Source: an uncultured Bacteroides sp.
GTDB lineage: Bacteria > Bacteroidota > Bacteroidia > Bacteroidales > Bacteroidaceae
Direction: 5' to 3'
DNA: 64,000 nucleotides
NCBI GenBank assembly: GCA_949289345.1
Contig: CASENS010000067.1
Location: 1-64,000, forward strand
This document shows positions 53,855 through 63,588 of the stretch, piece by piece; within the stretch, counting starts at the first letter, position 1; the number at the start of each line of letters is the position of its first letter. Position numbers and translations under genes: made by a program. The notes beneath the pieces were generated by a model. It made no database searches and was not told the DNA's origin. It saw only the letters and a program-made list of their open reading frames with translations.

Positions 53855-55798
53855 TCAAGTGGCTTTTAGCGGCAATATCAGCAGGAAACGTGCCCCCTGA
53901 GTGTAAGTCCCGTCATACTTCACTTCACCGTGGAGACGTTCCGCGATAACGGAACAAATGTTCAAGCCCAAACCTGAGCCTTGCTTAAAGGAATCCAACT
54001 TGTAGAAACGTTCGAAAATCAAGTCAGCCTTGTCAGCCGGCACGCCAGAGCCCGTATCCTCCACCGAAAAAGTCATCTTTCCGGGATTCTCGGACAAAGA
54101 ACAATGCACACGTATCTCGCCATGTGAAGTATTTTTCTCCGCATTGGTCAAAAAATTAATCAATACCTGCTGGAGACGTTTTCCATCGGTCATCAACTCG
54201 AAATCGTCATTGACTTCCGACGTAAAACTCATCTCTACGTCAGGCGCCTTGCGGTGCTGCACTGAGGCCATAGCCGCCCGGCACACATCGTTACACCGGC
54301 ATAAAGACAAGTGCATGGTGTACTTTCCGCTTTCCAAGCTGGCCAAATCGAGTACGTCATTGACCAATGTTGTCAGCAGGTCGGAATTCTGCTGGATAAG
54401 CCGGCTGAATTCCGCCTTTTCCTCTTCACCCACTTGCATGCCGGGAGTGGTCAGCAATTGCGAGAAGCCCACAATGGCATTGAGCGGTGTGCGTATTTCG
54501 TGAGTCATGTTTTGGATGAAAGCGGTTTTGATTTTGACCGCCTGTTCGGCCTTGTCGCGGGCAATGGTCAAAGCCTGGTTGTTTTTTCTCAAAGAAATAA
54601 CCATCCGATGCCTGTTGTAGAGGTATATGACTAACAAACCCAGAAAAGCCAGTGAGGAAAACATAAAGGTACGGGTATTCCTCAGTTTCAATTCGGTGTT
54701 TTTCAGTTCCAAATTATGAGCCTCACGCTTCACGCGCATGTTATCCAGTTGCACCGACATTTCCGACAAATCGCTGCTGTGCACTTGCCTGGCCAAACTG
54801 TCTTTATACGCTTGAAGCTTCTTGCTATATAACAGAGCCTGACGGTAATCTCCTTTGCGGGAAGAAAGCACTATCAGAATGTCTAACCGGTTACGCATGT
54901 TAAGCATCTGTGAAGCACATTGGTAGGCAGCGTTCCAATCCTCATCCAACATGGCCCGATAAGCCTTCAGCCACAGAACATCATCCTCATTCAACCGCCC
55001 ACACTTATCCACCGCATCTTCCAGTTCATCGTACAGTTTCAAGAACTCATCATATCTTTTCAGTTTAAAATATATCTTGCACAGCTCCATCTGCGCATTC
55101 AATTTCACTTCGTATGTCTTGGCCTGTTCTACGGCTTTAGTGGCATAATACATGGCCAAATCCAACGAATCACCTCCACATACCTGATAATATTTGGCCA
55201 GGTAGCGCAACAAAGGTGAAGCATCCTGTTCGGGGAGATGCTTCTGCTGGTATTCATAGGCCTGCCTGTAGCAACTTGCGCCACGTTGGTTGTCTCCACG
55301 GGAGAAATAAATGTTTCCCTGCATGCGGAGGCAGGAGTAAAGGCCGTAGTCGTGCCCGTCCTCCAATGCCTGCGCGCGCATCTTTTCGGAAAGCCGCAAC
55401 GCCGTCAGTGCATATCCCTTGTTGATCATGAAGATGATGTAATCGCTGTACGCGAAATAGTAGTATTGCAAGTAGCCATTCTGCCTGGAGACTTCTTGCA
55501 GCCGGCGCACGGCACCGACCAGCGACAGCGAGTCGTTGACACTGAAGTAATAGGCCACAGGCAACGTGAGGGCGATGCAGGCGGCTTTCTTATCGCCCAT
55601 CCGGTTGGCTTCCAGATAGAGGGAATCGGCCATCTGTACGCACCGTGACTCACTACGATATCGAAGGATGTGCCGATACCGGGTGTAGAGCGAATCGTTA
55701 ATCTTATAAGGATTGTTCTGTGCCTCGCCAGGAAGTATGCAAAACGCCCCGATAAACAACAAAAGCCACTTTATATATTTCATTATCTCCATTTTCAT
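53855..55798 (-). CDS. TPR-containing sensor histidine kinase
   Basis: 647 residues: signal peptide (ending near GEAQN), periplasmic tetratricopeptide-like helices (about 30-340), one TM (FMFSSLAFLGLLVIYLYN, about 390), a coiled coil, the H-box FIQNMTHEIRTPLNAIVGFSQLL and a HATPase domain (NFLTNAEKNT, VEDTGSGVPADKADLIF, GSGLGLNICS). There is no receiver domain and no partner regulator nearby, so its target is unknown. Its ATG overlaps the rel stop (TGATG), so translation is probably coupled to that of rel. Confidence 0.9.
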   Translation of the reverse strand: MKMEIMKYIKWLLLFIGAFCILPGEAQNNPYKINDSLYTRYRHILRYRSESRCVQMADSLYLEANRMGDKKAACIALTLPVAYYFSVNDSLSLVGAVRRLQEVSRQNGYLQYYYFAYSDYIIFMINKGYALTALRLSEKMRAQALEDGHDYGLYSCLRMQGNIYFSRGDNQRGASCYRQAYEYQQKHLPEQDASPLLRYLAKYYQVCGGDSLDLAMYYATKAVEQAKTYEVKLNAQMELCKIYFKLKRYDEFLKLYDELEDAVDKCGRLNEDDVLWLKAYRAMLDEDWNAAYQCASQMLNMRNRLDILIVLSSRKGDYRQALLYSKKLQAYKDSLARQVHSSDLSEMSVQLDNMRVKREAHNLELKNTELKLRNTRTFMFSSLAFLGLLVIYLYNRHRMVISLRKNNQALTIARDKAEQAVKIKTAFIQNMTHEIRTPLNAIVGFSQLLTTPGMQVGEEEKAEFSRLIQQNSDLLTTLVNDVLDLASLESGKYTMHLSLCRCNDVCRAAMASVQHRKAPDVEMSFTSEVNDDFELMTDGKRLQQVLINFLTNAEKNTSHGEIRVHCSLSENPGKMTFSVEDTGSGVPADKADLIFERFYKLDSFKQGSGLGLNICSVIAERLHGEVKYDGTYTQGARFLLILPLKAT

Positions 55799-58014
55799 CA
55801 GTTCCTTGACACCTGTTTGACTCCTTTTACGGTGCGCAATTTCCGGATAAGCGTTTCCAGACGCCCCGTATCGCCCACCATGACGGTCAACGTACCGGAG
55901 AACAACCCGTCGTGTGAGTCGATGCCGATGCTACGCAAGGTTATGTCCGTCTCTTTGGAAATAATAGACGTAATGTTAGTGACAATGCCAATGTCATCAT
56001 GCCCCACTATGCGCAAGGTAATGGGGTATTGTGCGCCCTGGCTCTTCCCTGCCCAACGTGCCTTGACAATGCGATATCCGAAACGCGAGCGCAATTCGGC
56101 CGCATTAGGACAATCCGTACGATGTATCTTGATGCCGCCCGTGACACTGACAAAGCCAAATACATCATCCCCATAGATGGGATTGCAACACTTTGCCAGC
56201 TTGTAATCCAGCCCCTTCAAGTTTTGGTCAATAACCAGCACATCCTCCTTCATTGCGGTTTCCTCGTTGACGGAAGAAGGCAGATTATATCCCTCTGCGC
56301 TGCGGTACTGAATTTCCTCACGGGCATCACTTTCCCGTTTCTGTTGCTCCACGTAGCGGTCTATAATGTCATTCACGTCCAATGTCTCGTCGGCTACAGC
56401 CTGATAAAATTCGGTGACGACCTTATACCCCATACGTTTAATAAGCCTCATCATGACAGCGTCATCATACTCTATCTTACGGTTCTTGAACTTACGTTCC
56501 AACATCTCGCGGGCAAAATCTGTTTGACGTGAAGCCATTTCTTTCAGCGCCTGCTTTATCTTGGTGCGTGCCTTGGAAGTTGTGACAATGTTGAGCCAGT
56601 CTTGCTTAGGCGTCTGGGTATTCGAGGTCATGATTTCCACCTGGTCACCACTATGCAATACTTGCCGCAGCTGCACATTACGTCCATTCACCTTAGCGCC
56701 AATACAACGGCACCCCACTTGCGTATGGATGTGAAAAGCGAAGTCCAACACCGTGGCGCCTTTGGCCAGTTTAAAGAGGTCGCCTTTTGGCGTAAATACA
56801 AAAACCTCATCCTCATACAAATCCAGCTTAAAACGGTCCATCGCTTCCAAATCGCTATCCGAGCTTTCCAAAGCCTCCCTCACCGAAGCGAGCCATTCAT
56901 CCAAACCACTTTCACCCTTAATGCCTTTGTAGCGCCAATGGGCAGCCAGTCCGCGTTCAGCGATCAAATCCATACGTTCGGTACGTATCTGCACTTCCAC
57001 CCATTTGCCTTCGGGTCCCAACACCGTGATATGCAACGACTCATACCCATTGCTTTTGGGAACAGAGAGCCAATCGCGCAAACGCTTGGGATTGGGTTGG
57101 TACATGTCCGTCACAATGGAATATACCTGCCAGCATTCCTGCTTTTCCTTATCTATCGGCGAATCCAGAATGACACGGATAGCAAACAGGTCGTACACGC
57201 CTTCAAAAGGGCACTTCTGTTTCTTCATCTTCTGATAGATGGAATGAATGGACTTGGTGCGTCCTTTAATGTGGAACTTCAGTCCCGCTTCCTCCAGTTT
57301 CTTCTGTATCGGTCCGATAAAAGTCTCTATGTACTTGTCACGCGCAGCTTTGGTGGCGTTCAGCTTATCCTTGATGTGATAATAGACATCGTGCTCCGTA
57401 TACTTCAGTGAAAGATCCTCCAATTCGGACTTCAGCTTGTACAAACCCAACTTATGAGCCAAAGGAGCATACAGATAAGCGGCCTCACCGGCTACCTTAC
57501 GCCGTGCTTCGTCATCATCGGCGTCCTTTATCTGACGCATGACATTGACACGGTTCGCTATCATGATAAGGATAACGCGCATATCTTCGGCAAAAGAAAG
57601 CAAAAGATTGCGGAAATTCTCCGATTCGATGGCCGGACTCTTGTCATACAACTCATTGACACGTATCAGTCCGCGTATAATGCCTGCCACATCCTCACCG
57701 TATTTCCTCTCAATATCTTCCGTAGTGTATGTGCCACACCGGACAGAATCATGCAGCATCAGCCCCAAAATCGAAGCTCGCCTCATGCCAATCTCTTCGG
57801 CCACAATAACAGCGGTCTGCATGTCTTTTATGACTGGATTCAACCCAAAGACATCGCGGTGTATGTGGTCGGCCTGTATAGAATGTACAAGATCGAATTT
57901 CAAATTACGACAATCACCCTTCAGGAGTGTATCCCCCGAAAGCCGCAACAATTTCCGATAGAGGACGAACAAAAGTTTCTTCTCCTCCGGGGTAAAAAAA
58001 TCCTCAGTAACCAT
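55798..58014 (-). CDS. RelA/SpoT homologue with degenerate hydrolase site
   Basis: 738-residue long RSH protein that makes (p)ppGpp: HD domain, synthetase, TGS and ACT. The synthetase looks intact (RTKSIHSIYQKMKKQ, VYDLFAIRVI, SVPKSNGYESLHITVLGP, WVEVQIRTERMDLIAERGLAAHWRYK). In the HD domain the HDxxED motif reads HDSVRC, the usual DRLHN reads NRVNV, and the first metal His is apparently Asp, so hydrolysis is unlikely. The synthetase loop reads RLRD, nearer the RxKD of bifunctional enzymes than the ExDD of RelA. ATG at 58012-58014 is chosen. Confidence 0.88.
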   Translation of the reverse strand: MVTEDFFTPEEKKLLFVLYRKLLRLSGDTLLKGDCRNLKFDLVHSIQADHIHRDVFGLNPVIKDMQTAVIVAEEIGMRRASILGLMLHDSVRCGTYTTEDIERKYGEDVAGIIRGLIRVNELYDKSPAIESENFRNLLLSFAEDMRVILIMIANRVNVMRQIKDADDDEARRKVAGEAAYLYAPLAHKLGLYKLKSELEDLSLKYTEHDVYYHIKDKLNATKAARDKYIETFIGPIQKKLEEAGLKFHIKGRTKSIHSIYQKMKKQKCPFEGVYDLFAIRVILDSPIDKEKQECWQVYSIVTDMYQPNPKRLRDWLSVPKSNGYESLHITVLGPEGKWVEVQIRTERMDLIAERGLAAHWRYKGIKGESGLDEWLASVREALESSDSDLEAMDRFKLDLYEDEVFVFTPKGDLFKLAKGATVLDFAFHIHTQVGCRCIGAKVNGRNVQLRQVLHSGDQVEIMTSNTQTPKQDWLNIVTTSKARTKIKQALKEMASRQTDFAREMLERKFKNRKIEYDDAVMMRLIKRMGYKVVTEFYQAVADETLDVNDIIDRYVEQQKRESDAREEIQYRSAEGYNLPSSVNEETAMKEDVLVIDQNLKGLDYKLAKCCNPIYGDDVFGFVSVTGGIKIHRTDCPNAAELRSRFGYRIVKARWAGKSQGAQYPITLRIVGHDDIGIVTNITSIISKETDITLRSIGIDSHDGLFSGTLTVMVGDTGRLETLIRKLRTVKGVKQVSRN

Positions 58015-58087
58015 GGCCTTTTCTTTTTTTGTTGGCGTAAAGATAGTTTTTTTCTGTATTTTTTTCATGCTAACCGACGTTTTTTTG

Positions 58088-58095
58088 TAATTTTG
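58088..58095 (+). promoter_or_regulatory. -7 element of the DUF4301 gene
   Basis: TAATTTTG, an exact -7, 34 bases before the ATG at 58129. It also shows that the long open frame upstream is not part of the gene. Confidence 0.45.
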
Positions 58096-58128
58096 GGCAA
58101 AAATTCATTATCACTTATTCATATATCT

Positions 58129-59649
58129 ATGTTAACACCTCAAGACAAAGAGCTGCTGAAGAAGAAAGGCATCTCCGAAGAGCAAATAGCCACACAACTG
58201 GCTTGTTTTGAAAAAGGGTTTCCGTACTTGAAGCTATTTTCCGCCGCATCCGTGGAGAATGGCATCCTGGCGCCTGACACCGACGGACAGAAAAAGTATC
58301 TGGATGCATGGGAAGCTTATACGCAGACCGATAAAGTCGTCGTGAAGTTTGTACCCGCATCGGGAGCGGCCAGCCGTATGTTCAAGAACATGTTCGAATT
58401 TCTGGGTGCGGAGTATGACACTCCTCAAACGGATTTCGAAAAGAAATTCTTCGACCGGATTGAACATTTTGCATTCTACGGCGACTTGAACGAAGCGTGC
58501 CAAAAGAATACAGGCAAAGACATCCCCGCTCTTACAAGTGAAGGCAACTATAAAGCCATAGTAGCCTCCCTGCTTGAAGCAGCCGGTCTGAATTATGGCG
58601 CCCTGCCGAAAGGCTTGCTGAAGTTCCACCGTTACGAAGACGGAAGCCGTACCCCCGTAGAAGAGCATCTGGTGGAAGGCGCACTCTATGCGGCCAACAA
58701 GAACGGCAAAGTAAACATCCACTTCACCGTATCGCCCGAACACCGCATATTGTTCAAGGCATTAGTGGAGGAAAAAGCCTCGAAGTATGCCAAGAAATAC
58801 GGCGTGGATTATAACGTCACCTTCTCGGAACAAAAGCCCAGCACAGACACAATAGCCGCCGACATGGACAACAAGCCTTTCCGTGACGACAAAGGCAGCC
58901 TCGTCTTTCGTCCGGGCGGACACGGAGCGCTGATAGAAAACTTAAACGACCTCGATGCCGACATCATCTTTATAAAGAACATTGACAATGTAGTACCCGA
59001 CAAGCTGAAGGGCGACACGGTGTTATACAAAAAATTGCTGGCCGGTGTGCTGGTGGCTTTGCAACAGAAAGCATTTGCCTATCTGCAACTGCTGGACACA
59101 GGCAAGTACACCCATGAACAGATACTCGAAATTTTGCAATTCCTCCAAAAACAATTATATTGCAAAAATCCGGAAGTGAAAAATCTGGAAGACGCCGAAC
59201 TGGTCATCTATCTGAAAAAGAAACTCAACCGGCCGATGCGCGTATGCGGCATGGTGAAAAATGTGGGCGAACCGGGTGGTGGTCCTTTCTTGGCCTATAA
59301 TCCGGATGGCACCATTTCGTTGCAAATCCTCGAAAGCTCGCAAATAGACATGGCAGACCCCGAAAAGAAAGCCATGTTCGAGGAAGGCACACACTTCAAT
59401 CCGGTGGATCTTGTATGCGCCGTACGCGATTACAAAGGACACAAATTCGACTTAACAAACTATGTAGACAAAGCCACGGGCTTTATTTCGCGAAAGTCGA
59501 AGAACGGCAAAGACTTGAAGGCGCTTGAGCTTCCCGGACTGTGGAACGGAGCCATGAGTGACTGGAACACCGTTTTCGTGGAAGTGCCTTTGACGACGTT
59601 CAATCCGGTAAAGACCGTTAATGATTTATTAAGAGAACAGCATCAGTAA
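58129..59649 (+). CDS. DUF4301 family protein
   Basis: 506 residues of the Bacteroidetes-specific DUF4301 family, starting MLTPQDKELLKKKGISEEQ. Conserved blocks include KFVPASGAASRMFKNMFEFL, FHRYEDGSRTPVEEHLVEGA, VFRPGGHGALIENLNDLDADIIFIKNIDNV and RVCGMVKNVGEPGGGPFLA. The PASGAASRMFK and PGGHGALIENLN segments resemble nucleotidyltransferase-like sugar-1-phosphate enzymes, so nucleotide binding is possible. No activity is known to me. It has no signal peptide. Confidence 0.88.
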   Translation: MLTPQDKELLKKKGISEEQIATQLACFEKGFPYLKLFSAASVENGILAPDTDGQKKYLDAWEAYTQTDKVVVKFVPASGAASRMFKNMFEFLGAEYDTPQTDFEKKFFDRIEHFAFYGDLNEACQKNTGKDIPALTSEGNYKAIVASLLEAAGLNYGALPKGLLKFHRYEDGSRTPVEEHLVEGALYAANKNGKVNIHFTVSPEHRILFKALVEEKASKYAKKYGVDYNVTFSEQKPSTDTIAADMDNKPFRDDKGSLVFRPGGHGALIENLNDLDADIIFIKNIDNVVPDKLKGDTVLYKKLLAGVLVALQQKAFAYLQLLDTGKYTHEQILEILQFLQKQLYCKNPEVKNLEDAELVIYLKKKLNRPMRVCGMVKNVGEPGGGPFLAYNPDGTISLQILESSQIDMADPEKKAMFEEGTHFNPVDLVCAVRDYKGHKFDLTNYVDKATGFISRKSKNGKDLKALELPGLWNGAMSDWNTVFVEVPLTTFNPVKTVNDLLREQHQ

Positions 59650-59653
59650 TTCA

Positions 59654-59759
59654 ATATGCCAATGTGTCAAGGCACTAATACCCTGCGGAACGGGAACTCA
59701 TTGCCGCAGATACAGCACAGTTCCATTGGCATATCCGCACATCGGCGCATTGACACATT
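59654..59759. repeat. Overlapping inverted repeats before purT
   Basis: ATATGCCAATG (59654-59664) pairs with CATTGGCATAT (59724-59734), while AATGTGTCAA (59661-59670) pairs with TTGACACATT (59750-59759). The two left arms share AATG, so only one hairpin can form fully at a time. The CCAATGTGTCAA motif resembles a repeat common in Bacteroides (compare about 51857). Confidence 0.65.
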
Positions 59760-59783
59760 ATGCATATCAATACAGTGTTTAGA

Positions 59784-60950
59784 ATGAAAAAAATTTTATT
59801 ATTAGGCTCCGGCGAGTTGGGCAAAGAATTTGTGATTGCCGCACAACGCCTGGGGCAATATATCATTGCATGCGACTCGTATGCGGGAGCGCCTGCCATG
59901 CAAGTGGCCGACGCGTGCGAAGTATTCAGTATGCTCGATGGCGACGCGCTGGAACAAGTTGTACGCAAACACCGGCCGGACATCATCGTTCCCGAAATTG
60001 AAGCAATCCGCACCGAACGACTTTACGACTTCGAGAAAGAAGGTATCCAAGTGGTTCCCAGTGCAAGGGCTGTCAACTACACCATGAACCGCAAAGCCAT
60101 ACGAGACTTGGCGGCCAAGGAATTAGGTCTGAAGACTGCCCGTTACTTTTACGCCAAGTCATTGGACGAACTGAAGAAAGCCGCTTCGGAAATAGGGTTC
60201 CCTTGTGTAGTGAAGCCACTTATGTCCTCCTCCGGAAAGGGACAGTCCTTGGTGAAAAGTGCCGACGAACTGGATCATGCCTGGGAATACGGTTGTAACG
60301 GAAGCCGTGGCGACATTAAGGAACTCATCATTGAGGAGTTTATCAATTTCGATAGTGAAATAACCCTGCTGACCGTCACTCAAAAGGACGGACCTACACT
60401 GTTCTGCCCCCCCATAGGCCATGTACAGAAAAGCGGGGACTATCGTGAAAGTTTCCAGCCTGCGCCTATTGACCCGGAACACCTGAAACAGGCACAGATT
60501 ATGGCCGACAAAGTGACACGTGCCTTGACCGGTGCCGGCATCTGGGGAGTAGAATTCTTCCTAAGCCACGAAAACGGAGTCTACTTCTCCGAATTGTCTC
60601 CCCGCCCGCACGACACCGGCATGGTGACATTAGCCGGCACGCAGAACCTGAATGAATTTGAATTGCACTTACGCGCTGTGTTAGGTCTTCCCATTCCCTG
60701 TGTAAAACTGTTGCGCATGGGAGCCAGTGCGGTCATTCTTTCCTCCATAGCCAGTCAGGAGCAGCCCGATTACCGGGGCATTGAAAACGTGACGTGTGAG
60801 GAAGACACTGACATCCGCATCTTTGGCAAACCTACGACACGCGTAAACCGCCGCATGGGAGTAGTAGTGTGCAACGCGCCTTTAGGAAGCGACCTTAGTG
60901 CCTTGCGTGACAAGGCCAAAGCCCTTGCCGCCAAGGTCGAAGTCTATTGA
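59784..60950 (+). CDS. purT: Formate-dependent GAR transformylase
   Basis: Makes formyl-GAR from GAR, formate and ATP in purine synthesis. 388 residues of ATP-grasp fold starting [25 protein letters not shown], with [23 protein letters not shown] (ATP loop), [17 protein letters not shown], and [26 protein letters not shown] (metal Glu and the PRPHDTG motif). The frame opens eight codons earlier, but this ATG matches E. coli PurT. It is not next to other pur genes. Confidence 0.95.
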   Translation: MKKILLLGSGELGKEFVIAAQRLGQYIIACDSYAGAPAMQVADACEVFSMLDGDALEQVVRKHRPDIIVPEIEAIRTERLYDFEKEGIQVVPSARAVNYTMNRKAIRDLAAKELGLKTARYFYAKSLDELKKAASEIGFPCVVKPLMSSSGKGQSLVKSADELDHAWEYGCNGSRGDIKELIIEEFINFDSEITLLTVTQKDGPTLFCPPIGHVQKSGDYRESFQPAPIDPEHLKQAQIMADKVTRALTGAGIWGVEFFLSHENGVYFSELSPRPHDTGMVTLAGTQNLNEFELHLRAVLGLPIPCVKLLRMGASAVILSSIASQEQPDYRGIENVTCEEDTDIRIFGKPTTRVNRRMGVVVCNAPLGSDLSALRDKAKALAAKVEVY

Positions 60951-61001
60951 CAAGCTGGTATAAGTGAATGCACAAGACTATTTTTAGGAGTTAAGGAGTT
61001 T

Positions 61002-61078
61002 GAAGATATACTTATCCTTGCCGTGGAAGACATTCATCGGTCAAGTAAGTATATCTTCTATCGTGATTGAAGTATATC
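61002..61078. repeat. Inverted and direct repeats before rnz
   Basis: GAAGATATACTT (61002-61013) and its exact reverse complement AAGTATATCTTC (61047-61058), followed by GAAGTATATC (61069-61078). The last two cores are 23 bases apart and the first pair about 43, close to multiples of 22. This may be a worn palindrome array or a hairpin in the rnz leader. Confidence 0.55.
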
Positions 61079-61100
61079 CTCATCGTCTTTACAGCCGGAT

Positions 61101-62015
61101 ATGGAGAAAATGGATTTACATATATTGGGATGCGGGTCGGCACTGCCCACCACAAAGCATTTCCCCACATCGCAAGTACTCAACATACGTGACAAACTTT
61201 TTATGATAGATTGCGGTGAAGGGGCGCAATTACAATTCCGCAAATCCAGACTGAAGTTCTCGCGCTTAAACCACATATTCATCTCCCATCTGCATGGTGA
61301 TCATTGCTTCGGCTTATTAGGACTAATTTCCACATTGAACCTGTTGGGACGTACGGCTGAGCTACACATACATTCCCCCAAAGGATTAGAGGAATTGTTG
61401 CACCCCATGCTTGACTTCTTCAACAAACAAATGACCTATCGGATTGCGTTTCATCCTTTCGAGACCCGTGAGCCGGCCTTGATATACGAAGACCGTTCCG
61501 TCACAGTCACTACCATTCCTTTACGCCACCGGTTACCGACGTGCGGATTCCTGTTTGCCGAAAAGCCAAGCCTCAACCACATCCTGCGCGAAATGACCGA
61601 TTTCTATCAAGTTCCCGTATACGAATTGAATAAAATCAAAAACGGAGCGGATTTTATCACTCCGGACGGAACAGTCATTCCCAACAACCGTCTGACACGT
61701 CCCGCCGATCCACCACGCAAGTACGCTTATTGCTCGGATACCCTTCCGCTGGCCTCCGTAATTGAACAGATTAAAGGAGCAGACCTACTGTTTCATGAAG
61801 CCACCTTTGCGGATGAAGACGCCCCCAGAGCCAAAGAGACTTACCACACTACAGCTTCACAAGCAGCCTCGTTAGCACATGAAGCAGGTGTAAAACGCTT
61901 GCTTATCGGACACTTCTCAGCCCGATATGACGATGAGTCTCTACTCTTGGAACAAGCCCGCAAAGTCTTTCCTTCCACTTCCTTAGCCAAGGAAAACCTT
62001 TCCATATCCATTTAG
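61101..62015 (+). CDS. rnz: Ribonuclease Z
   Basis: Processes the 3' end of tRNA precursors. 304 residues of metallo-beta-lactamase fold with SHLHGDHCFG (His63, His65, Asp67, His68), LHGLLGLI-type segment, YCSDT, and GHFSARY near the C-terminus for metal binding; KETYHTTASQAASLA is also typical. The start may be at 61101 or the ATG nine bases later. Followed 13 bases after the stop by a 6-base-stem hairpin. Confidence 0.94.
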   Translation: MEKMDLHILGCGSALPTTKHFPTSQVLNIRDKLFMIDCGEGAQLQFRKSRLKFSRLNHIFISHLHGDHCFGLLGLISTLNLLGRTAELHIHSPKGLEELLHPMLDFFNKQMTYRIAFHPFETREPALIYEDRSVTVTTIPLRHRLPTCGFLFAEKPSLNHILREMTDFYQVPVYELNKIKNGADFITPDGTVIPNNRLTRPADPPRKYAYCSDTLPLASVIEQIKGADLLFHEATFADEDAPRAKETYHTTASQAASLAHEAGVKRLLIGHFSARYDDESLLLEQARKVFPSTSLAKENLSISI

Positions 62016-62027
62016 AATTAAACCATT

Positions 62028-62042
62028 ACCGTCTTTGACGGT
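62028..62042 (+). terminator. Small hairpin after rnz
   Basis: ACCGTC-TTT-GACGGT, a perfect 6-base stem, followed by an A/T-rich tract without a clear T-run. Probable weak terminator. Confidence 0.45.
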
Positions 62043-62073
62043 CTAATTATTATAAATGTGTATAGAAGCAATT

Positions 62074-62628
62074 ATGAACCCCACCTATAATGAACAAGAG
62101 GCACTGACACTTTTGCAAGACGAAAAAACGCAAAGGCGTGGATTCGAAATGATTGTAACCCAATATAGCGAACAGTTGTATTGGCAAATACGCCGCATGG
62201 TGTATTCACACGAAGATGCGAACGATTTGCTTCAAAATACATTCATTAAAGCTTGGCTCAATATTGATTATTTCAGAGGTGAAGCCAAACTGTCCACGTG
62301 GCTATACCGAATTGCCTTGAATGAATGTCTCACTTTCCTCAACAAACAAAAGGCCCAGGCTACCGTGTCGCTGGACGACCCCGAAGCCGATGTGCTGCAA
62401 AAACTGGAAAGCGACGCTTACTTTTCGGGAGACCGGATACAGATGATGCTGCAAAAAGCCCTGTTGTCCTTACCCGAAAAACAGAGGATGGTATTCAACC
62501 TGAAATATTACCAAGAGATGAAGTATGAGGAGATGTCTGAAATTTTCGGCACAACAGTAGGGGCGCTGAAAGCCTCCTATCACCATGCAGTGAAAAAAAT
62601 AGAAAAAAAACTGGAAGAAGAACTTTAA
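62074..62628 (+). CDS. ECF-type RNA polymerase sigma factor
   Basis: 184 residues: sigma region 2 (FEMIVTQYSEQLYWQIRRMVYSHEDANDLLQNTFIKAW, about 25-65) and region 4 (LPEKQRMVFNLKYYQEMKYEEMSEIFGTTVGALKASYHHAVKKIEKKL, the HTH). It should direct polymerase to a small regulon. The ATG at 62074 (MNPTYNEQEA) is preferred to one 18 bases upstream. It heads a three-gene group with a membrane protein and a Spy-like periplasmic protein, the usual layout of an envelope-stress sigma/anti-sigma set. Confidence 0.92.
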   Translation: MNPTYNEQEALTLLQDEKTQRRGFEMIVTQYSEQLYWQIRRMVYSHEDANDLLQNTFIKAWLNIDYFRGEAKLSTWLYRIALNECLTFLNKQKAQATVSLDDPEADVLQKLESDAYFSGDRIQMMLQKALLSLPEKQRMVFNLKYYQEMKYEEMSEIFGTTVGALKASYHHAVKKIEKKLEEEL

Positions 62629-62675
62629 ACCTTCGGACACAGATAACGTCTAACCTAATAGAAAGGAGAAAGTTT

Positions 62676-63053
62676 ATGAAAGAAGAAGACAAATTACGCA
62701 AAGAACTGGGCATGGAGAACCCTTTCCGGGTACCCGAAGATTATTTCGAAGGTTTCACCTCCCAACTGATGAGCCGACTGCCTGAAAAAGAGAAGTCCGA
62801 TGTTTTCCGGACACCTACCACGTGGGAGAAAATCCGCCCATGGGTATACATGGCTGCCATGTTTGTAGGTGCGGCATTGATTATCCGGGTAGCCTCTTCC
62901 AGAGTAGACGTACCGGTACACGAGCAATCCGTCTTAGCAGATGACACGGACATGGAAACAGAAATGGAATATATAGATGTAGCGATAGACAACTCTATGC
63001 TGGATGATTATTCCCTGTATGTATACCTGACGGATGAAGATAGTAAACAATAA
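62676..63053 (+). CDS. Single-pass membrane protein, possible anti-sigma factor
   Basis: 125 residues: a cytoplasmic N-terminal part (1-55, NPFRVPEDYFEGFTSQLMSRLPE is a pattern common after ECF sigma genes in Bacteroidetes), one TM (WVYMAAMFVGAALIIRVA) and an acidic extracytoplasmic tail. Position, 47 bases after the sigma gene, and topology suggest it binds the sigma factor. It lacks a recognisable zinc anti-sigma motif (HxxxCxxC). Confidence 0.75.
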   Translation: MKEEDKLRKELGMENPFRVPEDYFEGFTSQLMSRLPEKEKSDVFRTPTTWEKIRPWVYMAAMFVGAALIIRVASSRVDVPVHEQSVLADDTDMETEMEYIDVAIDNSMLDDYSLYVYLTDEDSKQ

Positions 63054-63069
63054 AGTAAAAATAACGACG

Positions 63070-63531
63070 ATGAAAAGACTGAGCATTCTGATAATTTCAA
63101 TTCTGAGCTTCTCCTATCTGCTATGGGCGAACGATGACAACCGGCCCAGGCTGACTCAAGAGGAATTTCGAGCACGTCAGCAAAGTTTCATAACGGAACG
63201 TGCCGGACTGACACCGGAAGAAGCGGCCAAATTCTTTCCCTTATACTTCGAACTTCAAGACCGCAAAAAAGAATTGAACGGCGAAGCGTGGAAACTGATG
63301 CGTAAAGGCAAAGAAAAAGAAACGACAGAGGAACAATATGGTGAAATCATGGAAGGAGTCCTGGACACCCGTATTGAATCGGACAAAATGGAAAAAGAAT
63401 ACCTCAAGAAGTTTCAGAAAATACTTTCGAACAAAAAGATTTATCTGATTCAACGCGCAGAAATGGGTTTCCACCGCGAACTGCTGAAAGGCATGCATGG
63501 AAACAACAAGCCCCCAAGAAGGAAACAGTAA
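63070..63531 (+). CDS. Spy/CpxP-like periplasmic protein
   Basis: 153 residues with a signal peptide (ISILSFSYLLWAND) and an all-helical charged body: LTQEEFRARQQSFITERAGLTPEEAAKFFPLYFELQDRKKEL, then long helices rich in Glu and Lys. The LTPEEAAKFFPLY region resembles the LTxxQ motif of Spy/CpxP chaperones and metal-sensor proteins. It starts 16 bases after the membrane protein stop. Likely a stress chaperone or sensor working with the sigma/anti-sigma pair. Confidence 0.75.
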   Translation: MKRLSILIISILSFSYLLWANDDNRPRLTQEEFRARQQSFITERAGLTPEEAAKFFPLYFELQDRKKELNGEAWKLMRKGKEKETTEEQYGEIMEGVLDTRIESDKMEKEYLKKFQKILSNKKIYLIQRAEMGFHRELLKGMHGNNKPPRRKQ

Positions 63532-63588
63532 AGAAACACCCATGAAATCCGGGACAAGCTGTGATTGTCAACAACCAAATCATAGTAA

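Noticed and set aside
57454-58128. In-frame extension upstream of the DUF4301 gene
   Set aside because: It is antisense to the RSH gene, and the -7 element at 58088-58095 and the family start both place the beginning at 58129.
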